A DNA stretch of 64,000 nt from Amorphophallus konjac (GCA_022559845.1 CM040118.1:158182331-158246330), one strand, 5' to 3'. Counted from the stretch's first letter, positions 1 through 10,886 are shown. Numbers and translations are program-made. The notes: a model not told the origin generated them from the sequence alone.

Positions 1-34
1 CACGGGCCATGCGGGCTTAATAGAGTTGAATATT

Positions 35-180
35 CTATTGCGCCCGGAGACACTTTCCTTCAAGCTCGGTGAGCTCTTCTAGTCTTCTTTCTACGTTGGT
101 CTGCTCGTTGCCCACCAATCCATGCTGGAAGGCGACCCGTAATGAGCGGACCTCCAGCTCAATTGGCACCATACACGAGG
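35..180 (-). pseudogene. Tat integrase C-terminal continuation, frameshifted
   Basis: This stretch reads as the part of the integrase following the catalytic core: a proline-isoleucine-glutamate segment followed by a charged, Arg/Glu/Leu-rich helix, as in Tat integrases after the SLVYG motif. It lies in a different frame from the core at 159-605, so a small indel near 160-180 broke the frame. The rest lies outside the window. Assignment rests on position and general similarity, so confidence is moderate. Confidence 0.5.
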
Positions 181-605
181 GAGTAGGGTGAGCAGCCGGT
201 AGGGGTCTTGTAGACCGTACGGTAAGCCCACAGTGCCTCGTACATTCTTTCTTCCCAATCTCTTCTGTTAGTCTTGACAATTTTCACCAGCAGAGTGCAC
301 AGCGTCTTGTTAAAGGCCTCTGCAAGTCCGTTGGCTTGAGGGTAGTAGGGAGATGATGTTCTCCAATCAATCTTGTATTTGTCAGCTAGCCGATAAACCT
401 TCTGATTTCTGAAGTGGCTGTCGTTGTCGGAGATGATTCGGCTGGGAATCCCGAACCGAAATATTACATTCTGCCGAAAGAATCTCGCAACTAATTCTCC
501 CGTGACTTCTTTTAGTGCTACTGCATCTGCCCATCTGGAGAAGTAATCTGTAGCTGCTAAGATGTATTTGCACTCTGATGAAGATGCCGGTAGTGGCCCC
601 ACCAC
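159..605 (-). pseudogene. Tat integrase catalytic core (DDE), pol fragment
   Basis: This is the retroviral-type integrase core that inserts the element's cDNA into the genome. The first Asp lies in ATDYFSRWADA, the second in ISDNDSHF (relatives usually have DNGSQF) and the Glu in QANGLAEAFNKT, so the catalytic triad is visible although the second motif has drifted. Typical Tat sequence follows, ending SLVYGAN before a TGA at 159-161. Upstream it is in the same frame as the zinc-binding part, separated by a TAG at 618-620 that probably replaced a Gln codon. It cannot be translated as a complete integrase. Confidence 0.85.
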
Positions 606-617
606 GTCCGTGCCCCA

Positions 618-830
618 CTAGGTAAACGGCCAGCTTGGTAAGGTAGGATGTATAGGCACTAGAGGTCTTCTTGACACATTGGCGTGCTCTTGGCATTTCT
701 GAGAAGCCTTGGCGAACTTGCAGCAATCATCAAATATAGTGGGCCAATAATAACCCAATTTCTTTATTTCGATCTTCATTTTCGGATAGGCCTGGTGCGC
801 CCCGGCTGACCCGGCATGGACTTTTTGCAT
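618..830 (-). pseudogene. Tat integrase zinc-binding (HHCC) segment
   Basis: The segment carries the N-terminal zinc-binding region of the integrase: two His in HAGSAGAH, the conserved GYYWPT motif, and CQ at the end of the domain. In relatives the last part reads C-x2-C-Q; here the first of these Cys appears to be Ser (ASQKCQ), so zinc binding may be lost. Its stop at 618-620 is in frame with the catalytic core. It is part of the same polyprotein as 159-605. Confidence 0.75.
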
Positions 831-1187
831 TACCTGCCTGGCTTCCCCTGGAGATAAGCATCGAAGTAATACCTTCTTTTAGGCATCTGCCATTATTCAG
901 AATAATGTTCCATTCCTCATCTCATAAGAATCTTTGATTCTCAGGAGTCTCATTCTCTATTCTTTCACCTTCGGGAGCTGTTGGTGTTGGAACCAATGCA
1001 GGAGGTATTCCCACCAATCAGGCTGCTGGACTGCTTCAGCAACTGCTACTTCATTGGCTTGCTCATCGGCTAAAGCTTCTATCATACTGTGGACCTTCCG
1101 CCGGTTGATGACTGTTATGTTCAGGCTCGTATCAAGCGGGACCGCCAAGGAACTTGCCAGCTTTGCGAGGGCGTCAGCTTGAGCATT
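831..1187 (-). pseudogene. Tat pol linker: end of second RNase H to integrase
   Basis: This is the continuation of the pol frame between the second RNase H and the integrase. Just after the stop at 1188-1190 the minus strand still encodes the Tat-typical NAQADALAKLAS-like end of the archaeal RNase H, which carries its last acidic residue. The open part 957-1148 is the usual tether toward the integrase and ends in a stop at 957-959. Further in-frame stops lie between 831 and 956. It has no independent function. Confidence 0.6.
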
Positions 1188-2678
1188 CTATCCTCGGTTA
1201 ACGTGCTTGACGCTAACGAAGTAGAATCTTGCCATTAGGCGTAGGGCCAGATGGTAGTAAGGGACGAGCTCCTGCTTTCGCACCTCGAACTCCCCTTCCA
1301 ATTGTTTTATAACCAGCATGGAGTCCCCGAACGTTTCTAGCATTTGAATCCCCATGGACAGAGCAATCTGTAGCCCGATTATGAGGGCTTCATATTCTGC
1401 TTCATTATTTGTGCAAGGCTTGTTTATTGAGGAGGACGTGTGTATGACTTCCCCTTTAGAAGACTTCAAGACTATGCCTGCTCCTGCGCGGACTCTGGCC
1501 GATCCCGTCGCTAATGTGTCAATTCTGGAGGCACCATCAAAATACAATTGCCATAGGGGGGACCGCACCTTGCCGACCTCTAAAGTTTCATCTTCAGGAA
1601 GCTCTGGTTCCAGAGGGCAGTCTTCGGGTACTGGATGTTCAGCAAAGAAGTCTGCAATAGCTTGGCCCTTGACGGCCCTCTGCGGTACATATGAGATGTC
1701 ATACTCCATAAGAATCACCGCCCATTTGTCCAGGCGGCCTTTGAGGGCCGGTTGGGACATGATGTATCTAAGCGGATCCTCCCTAGAAATCAGCTTAACT
1801 TCGTGTGATAGCATGTAGTGCCGCAGCTTCTTGACCGTGAAGACCAATGCCAGGCAAATATTCTCGATGTAGGTGTACCTTTCCTCAGTTCTGACCATTC
1901 TTCGACTGATATAGTAGAGGGCTTCTTGTTTTCCTTCTTCATTATTCTGGTCTAGCATTGCCCCCAGGGAATTGTGTGTGGCTGCTATGTAGAGGATCAG
2001 CGGCCATCCTTTCACTGGCGCACCCAGCACTGGAGGGGTTTTCAGGTAATCCTTCAGTTTATCGAAGGCTATCTGGCATTCTTCGTCCCAATAGAAGGGA
2101 ACATCCTTCATCATCAGCTTGTGAAAGGGATGGCATCGCCCTGACAAGTAGGATATAAACCGTCGGACGTATGCAAGGCGGCCCTGAAGGGATCTTAGCT
2201 TAGAGAGATTCCTTGGCGAGGGTAACTCCTGAATCGCCTTGATCTTGGCGGGGTCTATTTCAATTCCCCGATACCTGACAATGAAACCCAAGAACTTTCC
2301 GCTCGAGACTCTGAACGCACACTTCATAGGGTTCATTTTTAATTCATATTGCCTCAGCCTCTGGAAAATGACTCGGAGGTCTTGCAGATGGTCTTCTTTC
2401 TTTTTGGTCTTGACTACCAGGTCATCTATGTAGCACTCGACCTTATGGTAAAGTAGCTCATCAAATATTCTAGTCATCGCCCGCTGATAAGTTGCGCCGG
2501 CGTTCTTTAATCCGAACGGCATTCTTTTGTAGTGATAAATGCCTGTGGGGGTTCGGAAGGCAGTGTGGATCCGGTCATGTTCCGCGATCCATATCTGGTT
2601 GTAGCCAGATGACCCATCCATGAATGATAGGGCCTCATGACCAGTTGTTGCATCTATCATGAACTCCATTATCGGCAC
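1188..2678 (-). pseudogene. Tat reverse transcriptase, RNase H and archaeal-type second RNase H
   Basis: This 496-codon pol segment holds most of the polymerase. The RT palm starts with the catalytic Asp in FMDGSSGYNQI, followed by MPFGLKNAGATYQRAM and the active-site YIDD. The first RNase H follows (about residues 225-345, with ADFFAEHPV at its end), and then a second RNase H beginning WQLYFDGASR with acidic residues in YFDGA, NNEAEYEAL and FGDS. This dual arrangement marks Tat elements. The N-terminal RT lies in the same frame beyond a TAG at 2739-2741; the C-terminus is cut by the stop at 1188-1190. The catalytic residues that can be seen are mostly kept, so nonsense mutations rather than drift disabled it. 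Confidence 0.92.
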
Positions 2679-2738
2679 TGGGAAGTCATCTTTAGGGCAG
2701 GCTTTATTCAGATCCCGGAAGTCAACACATATCCGGAT

Positions 2739-3962
2739 CTATCCGTTCTTCCTCTTCACGGGCACGATGTTAGCTAACCACGTGGTATATTGATTTTCCT
2801 CAACGAAACCCACATCAATGAGCTTGTCGACCTCTTTGCATATTTGAGTGATGAGCTCTGGCCTCATACGCCGAGGGGGCTGTTTCACCGGCTCTACCCC
2901 AGGGTTTATGGTCAGCTCATGCTGTGAGACTGAGGGGCTTAGTCCTGGCATCTCTCTGTAGGTCCAGGCAAAGCAGTCCTGATATTCTTGTAGCAGCTGG
3001 ATGTGCATCCTCTGTTCTTCGACAGACAGTTGGGCACTGAGGAAGGTTGGCCCGGGGTCATCCTCATCTCCCAAGTTGACTTCTATCAGTTCATCGACTG
3101 TTGCTTGACCTCCGTCTTCTATCTCAGGGGGTGCAGGTTGGAGGTCGATAAAGTCTGGTATATCATCTTCGAGGTCGAGGACCTCGAACCCTTCGTCTTG
3201 CCTTATCTGAGTTCTGCCAGAAATCTCTTGTTTGGCTGACAATGGCTGCATGCACTGTTCTGCCAACAAGTTTACCTTACTAGAAACTTCAAGGGGCGTG
3301 TTGATTGCCTCACCCCCTGCTGAGGGGGTTGCAGTCACTAAGGGCTGGTGATTATTTGTCATTAAGTTAGAGTAGCATTGCAGCTCCTTGTCTAGGGGTG
3401 AAGAGATCTCAATCCCTTGAACCACCATGTCCTCAGTGAAGGCAACCATTTCTCTTCTAGCAGCATCTGTCTCTTGATCAGGCTCGGGGGAAGCTTCCCC
3501 GACTAGTTCGAGAACTGCCGACATCATGAACAGAGGAGGGCCACTGGAGGGAGGCAGCTCTGCTTCTTCAACATCTTCAGCTTCACTACTGCTAGCTGTG
3601 TCAAATTTGGCTTGAAGAGCTGCATCTTCCGGATAGACTTGTTCCCAGCACCGGCAGGAGAATACAGCCTCGGATTCTGGATTCCTTGGCCGGGCTGGCT
3701 GAATGCACTCAACTTCTGTCAGGTGTTCACCAATAGTTGCCCCCAGTGGGTTATCCTCCATTGGGTAGAAAGCAGAGATGGTATCCACTTCATAGCATCC
3801 GCTATAATAGTATTCTTCGAGGGTAAAGCCCAATCCCGGGTGCTGAGAGACACGCCTCATTTCTTTATCCAGGCTCGGAGGGTACCATAGATTCTGGAAT
3901 GCTTCTTTCCTCTTGCGAGGCTGGCCAGAAGGGATGTGCTGCTTCTGGAACATCTTGGCCAT
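2739..3962 (-). pseudogene. Tat pol: N-terminal extension and start of reverse transcriptase
   Basis: This is a 407-codon pol segment. The first two thirds are an acidic, poorly conserved spacer between protease and RT. The last ~90 residues are the RT fingers (FAWTYREMPGLS, then a segment ending WLANIVPVKRKNG). The stop at 2739-2741 sits where relatives have Gln immediately before the IRVCVDFRDLNKACPK motif, which is still readable just downstream in the same frame. A CAG-to-TAG change explains this. It belongs to the same frame as the protease segment 3963-5051 and RT body 1188-2678. Confidence 0.85.
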
Positions 3963-5051
3963 TCAATTTGTTATAAATGTCAGCCCCTGTATAGGCATTG
4001 AGGGGTTTTCTATATCTTCAGGTAGATGACAATCAGTGTCTTCCCGTGCAGGGTGCTCTTCAGCTGTGTAGAACAGGCTACTAAGGCCATCTATCTGTGT
4101 CACCTCCAAAGCTTTGAAAGGCTCGACAGTAGCATTGTCGAGGCTGAGAATTGGCTTGGTAAGCCCTTCGGGGATCCCGATGTGGTCGTGCTGCTGGTCA
4201 ACCCTGACTTTATTAGTTTCGGGGTAGATGGCGGGAGGCGCTATCCGGCCTACATCCCCGGTGACAGTGATGTGTGAAACCACCTTGGGATCGATATATC
4301 CACGCGGCGGCGGAGGGAACCATTCTACTTTGGAAGTGCCTTTTGTTGTGCTAGAAGAGGTCTTGGCCGCAGGGGCCTTCTGCGACCATTCTGCATATAG
4401 AGGGGCGTCTGCCAAGTGGCATTCGAATACTTTGAATGGGTGGAGATCAACAAATACTCTTTCCTCTCTCACATCCATGCTGTATTTGATGCATTGGTGA
4501 AGTGTGGAAGGTACCACCATATTCTCATGTAGCCAAGGGCGGCCAAGCAGCGCCTTGTATGAGGTGCGAGAATCAATGACATCTAATTGCACCTTCGTGA
4601 CAAAGTCCGCTAGAGTGAGTGTGAACTCTGCTACTCCTAGCGACACCTCGCACTTCTGATTGAAGCCGGCAATGCGCATATCCCCGACCTTTTGTAGGTG
4701 CACGTTGAAGTAGTGCCTCTCATATATCCTGTAGGGCAGGATGTTGACAGCTGCCCTGGGGTCCACCAGGATTCTGTTCAGCTCTCGGCCATTTAGATGT
4801 CCCCTCATATACAGAGGTCTGTTGTGACTGGTGGTGGGGAGCAACATGTATTCCTGGGTGAAGGTCATGCTGGCCTCCGGCAGTGCCTCAGCTAGGCAGG
4901 CTTCATATAGGGCAGGCGTCTGGAGAGCAGTAATGATCGCCTGTCGAGTCTCTTCACTGAGAGAGAGGATTTCCCAGACAGTGAATCTTGCTGGGAGCTT
5001 CTTCAATAGTTTGACCACCTGACTTCCAACTCGGACATTGGATAGCTTCAT
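3963..5051 (-). pseudogene. Tat aspartic protease region
   Basis: This is the retropepsin-like protease that would cut the element's polyprotein. The active-site stretch reads ILVDPRAAVNILP; relatives have Asp followed by a small residue pair (DGGS or DPGS), so the Asp is kept but Gly-Ser is replaced by Arg-Ala, which should abolish activity. LLGRPWLHE further on is the conserved C-terminal protease motif. About 150 residues of low-conservation spacer follow. It is in frame with pol, separated by TGA at 3963-3965. Confidence 0.8.
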
Positions 5052-5060
5052 TTCATCTGC

Positions 5061-5852
5061 TCACCTGGGCTTGGAAGATCCTTGGACTGTGGACCCTGAT
5101 GGACCTGCTTCATCGGACTCGGAGGCTACACCCTTTTGCTTGGGATTATCTTCTGGCTGCTCCTCAATGGCTGCTGCCGGGCGAGTTTCTACCTCTTCTG
5201 ACAATTCGAGAGATTGCTGGAGTTGTGGGTGACTGCCCCCGGTTACCAGTTCAACCTCCCAGCAGTTTGACATCTTTATGAACTCCAGAAATGAAGGAGC
5301 GGGAATGCCGCCCCCACTTTGGTTGTATAAGCCTGACGGAGGAGGGATTTGAACTCCCCTGACCTCCGGAGGGGGTATCTTGTAGGGTTGCTCCCCTCTG
5401 AAGATAATGTTATGGTTGGCGGGTGGCTGACGCCCCCACCTTCGGCCTGACCGGGTTGCATGTGCGACAGTTGCGGCTTCGGCCTGGCTTTCCTTAGTGG
5501 CGGGTGTGAAGCAAATCTCTTCTTCATCCTCCTCACCGGGCAAATTGAACAGAGCAGAGAGGGTGTTGCAAGAAAGGATCACACCCGTTGTAGCCTTGTC
5601 GGCCCTTCTCTTCCTTCTTTGTCTTCTTTTCTTTTCTTTGGCTGGCGCTTGCCCCCAGAACAGGCTGCCATCCCTGTCTGATGCTTTTTCAGCTTCCTCT
5701 TCCTGCTTTAGTGAAAGCTGTTCCAGCTCCTGCCACGGGAGATGATCCCGTAGCAGCAAAGGTTCTAGCGCGGGCTGTACATACGCATCTAGCCCATTTA
5801 TGTAGTCCTGTAGCCGCCGGGCTTCTGGACTGATTTTCTTGACTGCCGACAA
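5061..5852 (-). pseudogene. Tat gag-protease linker ORF
   Basis: This is a 263-codon open segment between gag and protease, in the pol frame, with the frame remaining open somewhat upstream of the first Met. It holds a basic run (KEKKRRQRRKRR) and Pro/Gln/Glu-rich low-complexity sequence. No known catalytic motif is visible. Long, weakly conserved linkers here are usual in Tat polyproteins. It ends at TGA 5061-5063, ten bases before the protease segment, in the same frame, consistent with a CGA-to-TGA change. Confidence 0.55.
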
Positions 5853-6142
5853 CGGAGTCTGCCTCCTCCGGTTGCGGGTAGGTATCCAGATAACTGCTGG
5901 CGGATTGGTCCATACAGGTGTTGCTACTGGTGAAGGGGGTCGTGGCGTGATGCCATGAATATGTGCCCCCGGTGTCGGGCGAGGCAGGCCCTTTTTCTTG
6001 GCTCTTGCAGGGACTTGTTGCCATCCCTCCTATTCTTTTATTGGGGCCAGAAAGCAGGCTTCATATGTACGCTGAGTACTGGCTTCTGCGGTCTCCTCAG
6101 GCAAGGCTTGATACAGAGAGACCATGTTGACGGTGGCTCTTC
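5853..6142 (-). other. Gag to pol frame-change region of the Tat element
   Basis: Gag (6143-9055) reads in one minus-strand frame and protease-pol (below 5852) in another. The change lies in this interval. It could be an indel or a natural gag/pol frame difference; I see no obvious slippery sequence and cannot decide. No other feature is visible here. Confidence 0.4.
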
Positions 6143-6415
6143 TTACAGGCGCCTCATTGGTTGTGGAGGGTCGACCTTGTACTCCCCCAATTCTATTTCT
6201 TCCTTTCTCACCATGCCTTCGATAATATCCTTGAAAACATAATAGTCTTCAATTGGATGCCCCAACATCTGGTGGTAGGGGCAAAATCTTGGGCTATCTC
6301 TTCTCTTCAGGTCCTCTGGCCTCCTCGGCTCAGGCAGGGTGACCTTATCATACTGGGTAACCCAGTCAAACAAGATCCTGGTCTTCTCCTTTGGGAAAGA
6401 GTAGGCCTTCTTCAT
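6143..6415 (-). pseudogene. Tat gag C-terminus with degenerate zinc-knuckle-like motif
   Basis: This is the end of gag. It contains FCPYHQMLGHPIEDYYVFKDIIE-like sequence (the pattern C-x2-H-x4-H-x4-C is usual in Tat gag). The last Cys of that pattern is Tyr here (EDYY where relatives have EDCY), so nucleic-acid binding by this knuckle is probably lost. A stop lies at 6143-6145. It is in the same frame as the gag core at 6812-7468. Confidence 0.7.
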
Positions 6416-6496
6416 TTTATCCCGGAGGGATGGGCCTTCTTCGCCATCTCCGGTCTTGGCAGGCTGAGGAGCAGCTGTCTTCTTGCCTTTATCTTT

Positions 6497-6691
6497 TTAC
6501 TGTTCAAATGCCTTGATATCAAGGGCGTTTGCTTCTTTCGGTGCCTGGCGCCGTTCCGCTGCCTTGCCCTTTTGTGCAGTAGGAATATTTGGTGTAGGGG
6601 CCGGTTTCGCAAACAAAGCCTCCACTTCGGCCACAATATTGTTCAGACGGTCGAACGACCGGATTTCCATGCCTATCATCTTCTCCAGCAC
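6497..6691 (-). pseudogene. Tat gag middle fragment
   Basis: This 64-codon open piece in the gag frame has a helical Leu/Glu/Ala-rich start (SFDRLNNIVAEVEALF) followed by a Pro/Lys/Ala-rich tail. It lies between the gag core and the knuckle segment and is bounded by in-frame stops near 6707 and at 6497-6499. It is a piece of one original gag, not a separate gene. Confidence 0.55.
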
Positions 6692-6811
6692 CTCTCTCCT
6701 GAGGTTCTATTTGCAGATATGTACAGCGTCTTCCTGGTGCGGGGGCCGCTTGCATCTCATCCCGAGGTTCCTCCACCTCTTGATGTAGTCGAGAGCAGTC
6801 TCATCTGCCCT

Positions 6812-7468
6812 CTATCTTGTTGAATAGAGTTCAGCCACTGTGACTTCCCTCTCTGTGACGTGGAATCTTTCTCTGAACTTCCTCTGCATGTCCGACCAGT
6901 CGCTGATCGACCCGGTCGGGAGGCTGGAGTACCATTCAAACGCGAGACCCGTGAGTGAGTACCCGAAGAACTTCAATAAATATGACTCATTGGTGGCCAA
7001 GTCACCCATGACGGTCATGTAGTAGGCAACATGTTCCTTCGGGGATCCCTTCCCGTTGAACTTGTCAAACTTCAGGGGCTTGCTAATCCCGGGAGGGAGC
7101 CGCTTGGCAGCATGATGTGGTGGGTATGGAACCCTATATGCATCAAATACAACATAGTCACCTTCATCCCTTTCAGCGAGCTTCATCTCGATCATCCTTT
7201 CTACCATCATCTTGCTCATGATGGTCGGGTCGACCGGTTCTGGGTAGAAGTGCGTCGGCTGCAAGTAGGGGGTGACCAGGGTGGTCGCCTGTGGAGGAGG
7301 GCGCAGCAGTGGAGGTGTCTGGTGCACCTGTGGCAGCACTAGTGGAGCCAGCGGCTGTGATAGGTGATGTTGATTTGTCGCCAAGCTTAGTTCCGCCTGC
7401 AGAGGCGGGGTATAGAGTGGTGGGAAGTCGTTCTTGCTAACGGCTCCCCTTGATGATTCGGCCTGCAC
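6812..7468 (-). pseudogene. Tat gag core (capsid-like retrotransposon gag domain)
   Basis: This 218-codon segment carries the retrotransposon gag domain that forms the virus-like particle: KFDKFNGKGSPKEHVAYY, then FFGYSLTGLAFEWYSSLP, then FRERFHVTEREVTVAEL. These match the order D/G-P-x-H-L, L-x-G-A-x-W and F-x-x-x-F in plant gypsy gags. The N-terminal ~100 residues are Pro/Leu-rich. It ends at a stop 6812-6814 and continues in the same frame afterwards. Confidence 0.8.
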
Positions 7469-7474
7469 ATCAAG

Positions 7475-7885
7475 CTACTTGGAGGCAGAGGACCACTCTG
7501 TCCTTTCTGTCAATTGCTTCTTCAGCTGTTCTATCTCCTGGAGGTACCTCTGGAGCATCATCAGTACGGCCGGGTCCATAGCTGTTGTGCTGGGGATGGC
7601 CTCTGTCGTCTCGCCCGATGCACCCTTAGGTAGGATGTCAAGCAAGACATCTTCTTCTTCACCTGTCGTTATCACATTCGCTATGAGAATAACGGCCTTG
7701 TCATGCTGTTGGAGGCGAGGCAGGGCTTGCTTTCCTTTGGTCGCCGCCAACTTCTCTTTTGTGGCCTCCACTCTTCGAGTGCTCGGCCCCGGTCTTCCGG
7801 CTAGCCAAGCCAACTCTTGAGGCTCCTCGAGCAATTTTCCATAATTGCCATCTATCCCGGCCATATTGCATGTGAAAATCTGCAT
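7475..7885 (-). pseudogene. N-terminal gag extension of the Tat element
   Basis: This is a 136-codon open segment in the gag frame, separated from the gag core by a single stop at 7475-7477. The C-terminal third (MMLQRYLQEIEQLKKQLTER) looks like a short coiled coil. The rest is unremarkable. It is best read as part of gag or of the upstream extra ORF, interrupted by nonsense mutation. Confidence 0.5.
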
Positions 7886-7894
7886 CCTTCGCTT

Positions 7895-9055
7895 CTATCT
7901 ACGAACCCTCCTCTTGACATTCCCCGGGCAGGTAAGCCTTTCAAACACAGAGATCCTTCTCTTTTCCCCTTGGCGGGGAGCAGTTTCATCGGCTTGAACA
8001 TCAGAGCCGTCTTCATATCCATTGTTATCAACCGATGACATCCTCCTCCTATCTTCTTCTTCTCCCACTACCATTAATGGACATCGATCTTCTTCAGCTG
8101 CGGCTGCCTGCAACAGCCGTTGTTGGCCCAAAGAGGGGTTACCTAACCCCCTAAAATAACTTCTGACCATATTGGTCATTTGTTCTTGCCCTCGGCCTGG
8201 GTGCAGGGTCAGGGACAGTTGTCGACCTCCCATCGGAGGAATGTAAGCAAACCGAGCCCTCTCGGTAGTTTGCTGTAATCGTCTTCCCACAACGGGGATG
8301 TTGGCTTGTCGGGTGTAGGCCCTAAAGCTTTCTCGGCGTGGCGGATCCATGATTGTCTTTTCCTTCCTCGGGACAGGGTCCCTCTTCTTGCTCTCTTCTA
8401 CTCTAGTGAACCTGGGGTGGTACTGCACCGGAGCTTCTTGCTGGACAGGCTGGACCTTTTTGGGGACCCAAACCTGTTTGAATCTTCTTGGCTTGGGAGC
8501 CAACCTTCTCTGGCCATGGCGGACAGCTTCTTCTTCTTCGGCTCTTCTTCCCGCAAGAGCCTGATAGGAGTTGTGGACTGGCACAGTAGGGATCACCCGG
8601 TCCGGGCTCACTCTAGCCTTACGTCCATCCAGAAAGATGCGGAGGCCACCGACAAACATAGACTTGGCGGATGCGGAGAGACGTCCGGTCACAGCAGCAT
8701 CAACCTTCCTTCGGGGGTTCCGGTGTCGGCGCTTCCCAAAGTTCTTGGCAGGGACGGGGCGGGCCCCGTGAGCAATATGATGCACCATGCAACTGGCGAC
8801 TTGAATTGGGCTGGTAGGCGAGCCAGCATAGTGTCGAGCCTTCGAGGCATCAACACTCTCTGCAGCCTTCTCTTCTGCAGGCCTTGAGGACTCCGTCTGT
8901 AGCATGTCGGCAAAGGCCAACCCCAAGAAGTTGGGGAAGCCTACAGCTGGTGGGAAAGAGCCGAAAACTATGGGCACCGCCAGGTACCCGTGTTCCGCGT
9001 GGTCGGCGAAGATTGCGGGGCCGAAGCCAACACCGGTGAGTCCGTATGACGTCAT
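7895..9055 (-). CDS. Upstream extra ORF of the Tat element, function unknown
   Basis: An open frame of about 387 codons starts at the ATG complementary to 9053-9055, about 95 bases after the PBS; the frame is open further upstream without ATG. I chose this start because it is the first ATG. The product is basic and low in complexity, with runs of Arg/Lys/Glu, a Pro/Gln-rich middle (about residues 185-235) and a C-terminus ending in SVFERLTCPGNVKRRVRR. Tat elements (Ogre and relatives) often carry an additional ORF before gag with no known role. It is in the same frame as gag, so it may instead be the N-terminus of a long gag. Confidence 0.5.
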   Translation of the reverse strand: MTSYGLTGVGFGPAIFADHAEHGYLAVPIVFGSFPPAVGFPNFLGLAFADMLQTESSRPAEEKAAESVDASKARHYAGSPTSPIQVASCMVHHIAHGARPVPAKNFGKRRHRNPRRKVDAAVTGRLSASAKSMFVGGLRIFLDGRKARVSPDRVIPTVPVHNSYQALAGRRAEEEEAVRHGQRRLAPKPRRFKQVWVPKKVQPVQQEAPVQYHPRFTRVEESKKRDPVPRKEKTIMDPPRRESFRAYTRQANIPVVGRRLQQTTERARFAYIPPMGGRQLSLTLHPGRGQEQMTNMVRSYFRGLGNPSLGQQRLLQAAAAEEDRCPLMVVGEEEDRRRMSSVDNNGYEDGSDVQADETAPRQGEKRRISVFERLTCPGNVKRRVRR

Positions 9056-9148
9056 CGTTTGCCTGAGACAAACAGACAAACAATCGTTATTCTTGGCGGA
9101 AGCCCCCGAAGGTATCCTCTCTTGGCAAAGAGATGAAGGGAGACTCAA

Positions 9149-9166
9149 GTCCCACCGGGCATGCCA
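9149..9166 (-). other. Primer-binding site of the Tat element
   Basis: On the minus strand the LTR ends ...CCCCACA (plus 9171), four bases GCTC follow (9167-9170), then TGGCATGCCCGGTGGGAC. A PBS must begin TGG to pair with the CCA end of a tRNA. The tRNA was not identified; it is not initiator Met. The GCTC spacer matters because it recurs at the LTR-LTR junctions. Confidence 0.6.
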
Positions 9167-10863
9167 GAGCTGTGGGGATGGGATTTTATTAGGATATTTT
9201 GTTATTGATTCCTCTGGTCTATTAATTAGGCGTGCCAGTCACTGACGTGACAGCTTATTGTGCGCTCGATCTGACTCGGTCAGTCGATTGTGATATTCGT
9301 GTCAGGACCCAGAGTCTGTCATACCATAAAGGCTATGACGTTAGTTATGTCCTTCCAAAGAAGGATAACCCTTGATTAGTTGCCAAGAAAAGATGCCTCG
9401 GGGGAGAAACAAGATAAGACTATTACGCTATCCCCGCCAACGGGATGCGAAACATGCATAAAAAACCATGCTACGTGGGACATGATAACAGTGTTATGGC
9501 GCAAATCCCGCAGCATATCCCCTTGTTTTGGACTATGCCAAAGGGGGAATATAGGTCATCCACCCACGGAATGCCGGGGTGGAAGCTGAAAGGAGAGCCG
9601 GGCGTAGCCCGAGATCCAGAAGGATTTGAGTGTGACGGGACAATGTCCGTTACCATGGCGTTTGTTGATATTCCCTCCGGAGACCATTGGAAGACATGCA
9701 GTGGCAGAGCTCCAAGGGTCGACAGGGTTAGAAGATGACCTGGCAGTCAAATGCCAGATAATATGGGGGTAGGGCCCCATCAGTCTTGCTCCGTTAGACA
9801 TGGATGAAGGACCATGAAACCCCTATGCTACGGTGGGAACTGATATGATGGTCCATAGAGGCTAGGGTACCAAGTCTAGATTGGTTCCAGGCTCAGTAAA
9901 GTTGCTGAGAATTAGATATTCGAGTGATGGCTGATATCAGAGTGAACCGACGCATCTGGGCTTTCGGCACGAAAGTGAACCGGCGCGACTGGGAATGAAG
10001 GGGGGTCGGCGCGACAAGCTGCCCGGCGCGCCCATCATCCAGTGCGAAATTGGCACCGAGAGGAGGCTGTGCCGGGAGTTGTGTGGCGCCGATAAAAGGG
10101 TGTTTCTAAGTTTGCAAGTATTATGAGGGGTTTATGAATTCAAAGAGGTCCTTTGTGTTCAATAGGGGTTTCATGAGTTTGCCCATGGTTGTATTTGAGT
10201 GGGATAGAGAGTGAGGGTAGGCTCATCCATAGAAATTCTAAGGAGACCACGTGACTATGATGGTTATATTCCCCTCTGAAGGTGGTGAACAGAGGATCAT
10301 GAGATGGTGTAGCTCAGATCTCTGCCACACAGCTGGGGTTAGATTCATAATCTCAGTGAAAGCGTTGCACTACACGACAAAGTAAAGCTCGCGGACGAAT
10401 TTTGGCAGCATCTCCCCTCATTTGGGACTATGCCAAAAGGGGAGTATAGGTCATCCACCCACGGAATGCCGGGGTGGAAGCCAAAAAAAGAGGCGGGCGT
10501 AGCCCTAGATCCAAAAAGGATCTCAATCTTATGGGACGTTATCCACTTATTGTGAGATTTATTGATATCCCCTGTATAGCCAATGGAGAACATACAGCGG
10601 CAGAACTCCATGACTTTATGCGGAGGCGGAATGTGGGGGGATTAACCCCGTTGATATAGCTCCCATGGGTGTTGAGAGAAGGATAATATTTCTCCCTAGA
10701 AGGACAGGGTATTATGACCAAGGATGGCATGGCTCAGAAGGGTGTCGGTACAAAGCTATTGGCATGGCCAGCTTTGGCACAAAGGGGGGATGGAGGCGTC
10801 GGCGCGACCAATAGCCCAAGAGGTCTCGGCGCGATGGGACGAGAGCAACCGGCGCGGGTAGCA

Positions 10864-10886
10864 CTCGGCGCGAGACTCGCGCCGAG
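10864..10886. repeat. Perfect GC-rich hairpin in Tat LTR
   Basis: CTCGGCGCGAG, one A, then its exact complement CTCGCGCCGAG: 11-bp arms with a single-base loop, CpG-rich. It is intact in LTR2 (around 13998-14020) and LTR4 (around 44921-44943), and has a substitution in LTR3 (around 29284-29306). Confidence 0.85.
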
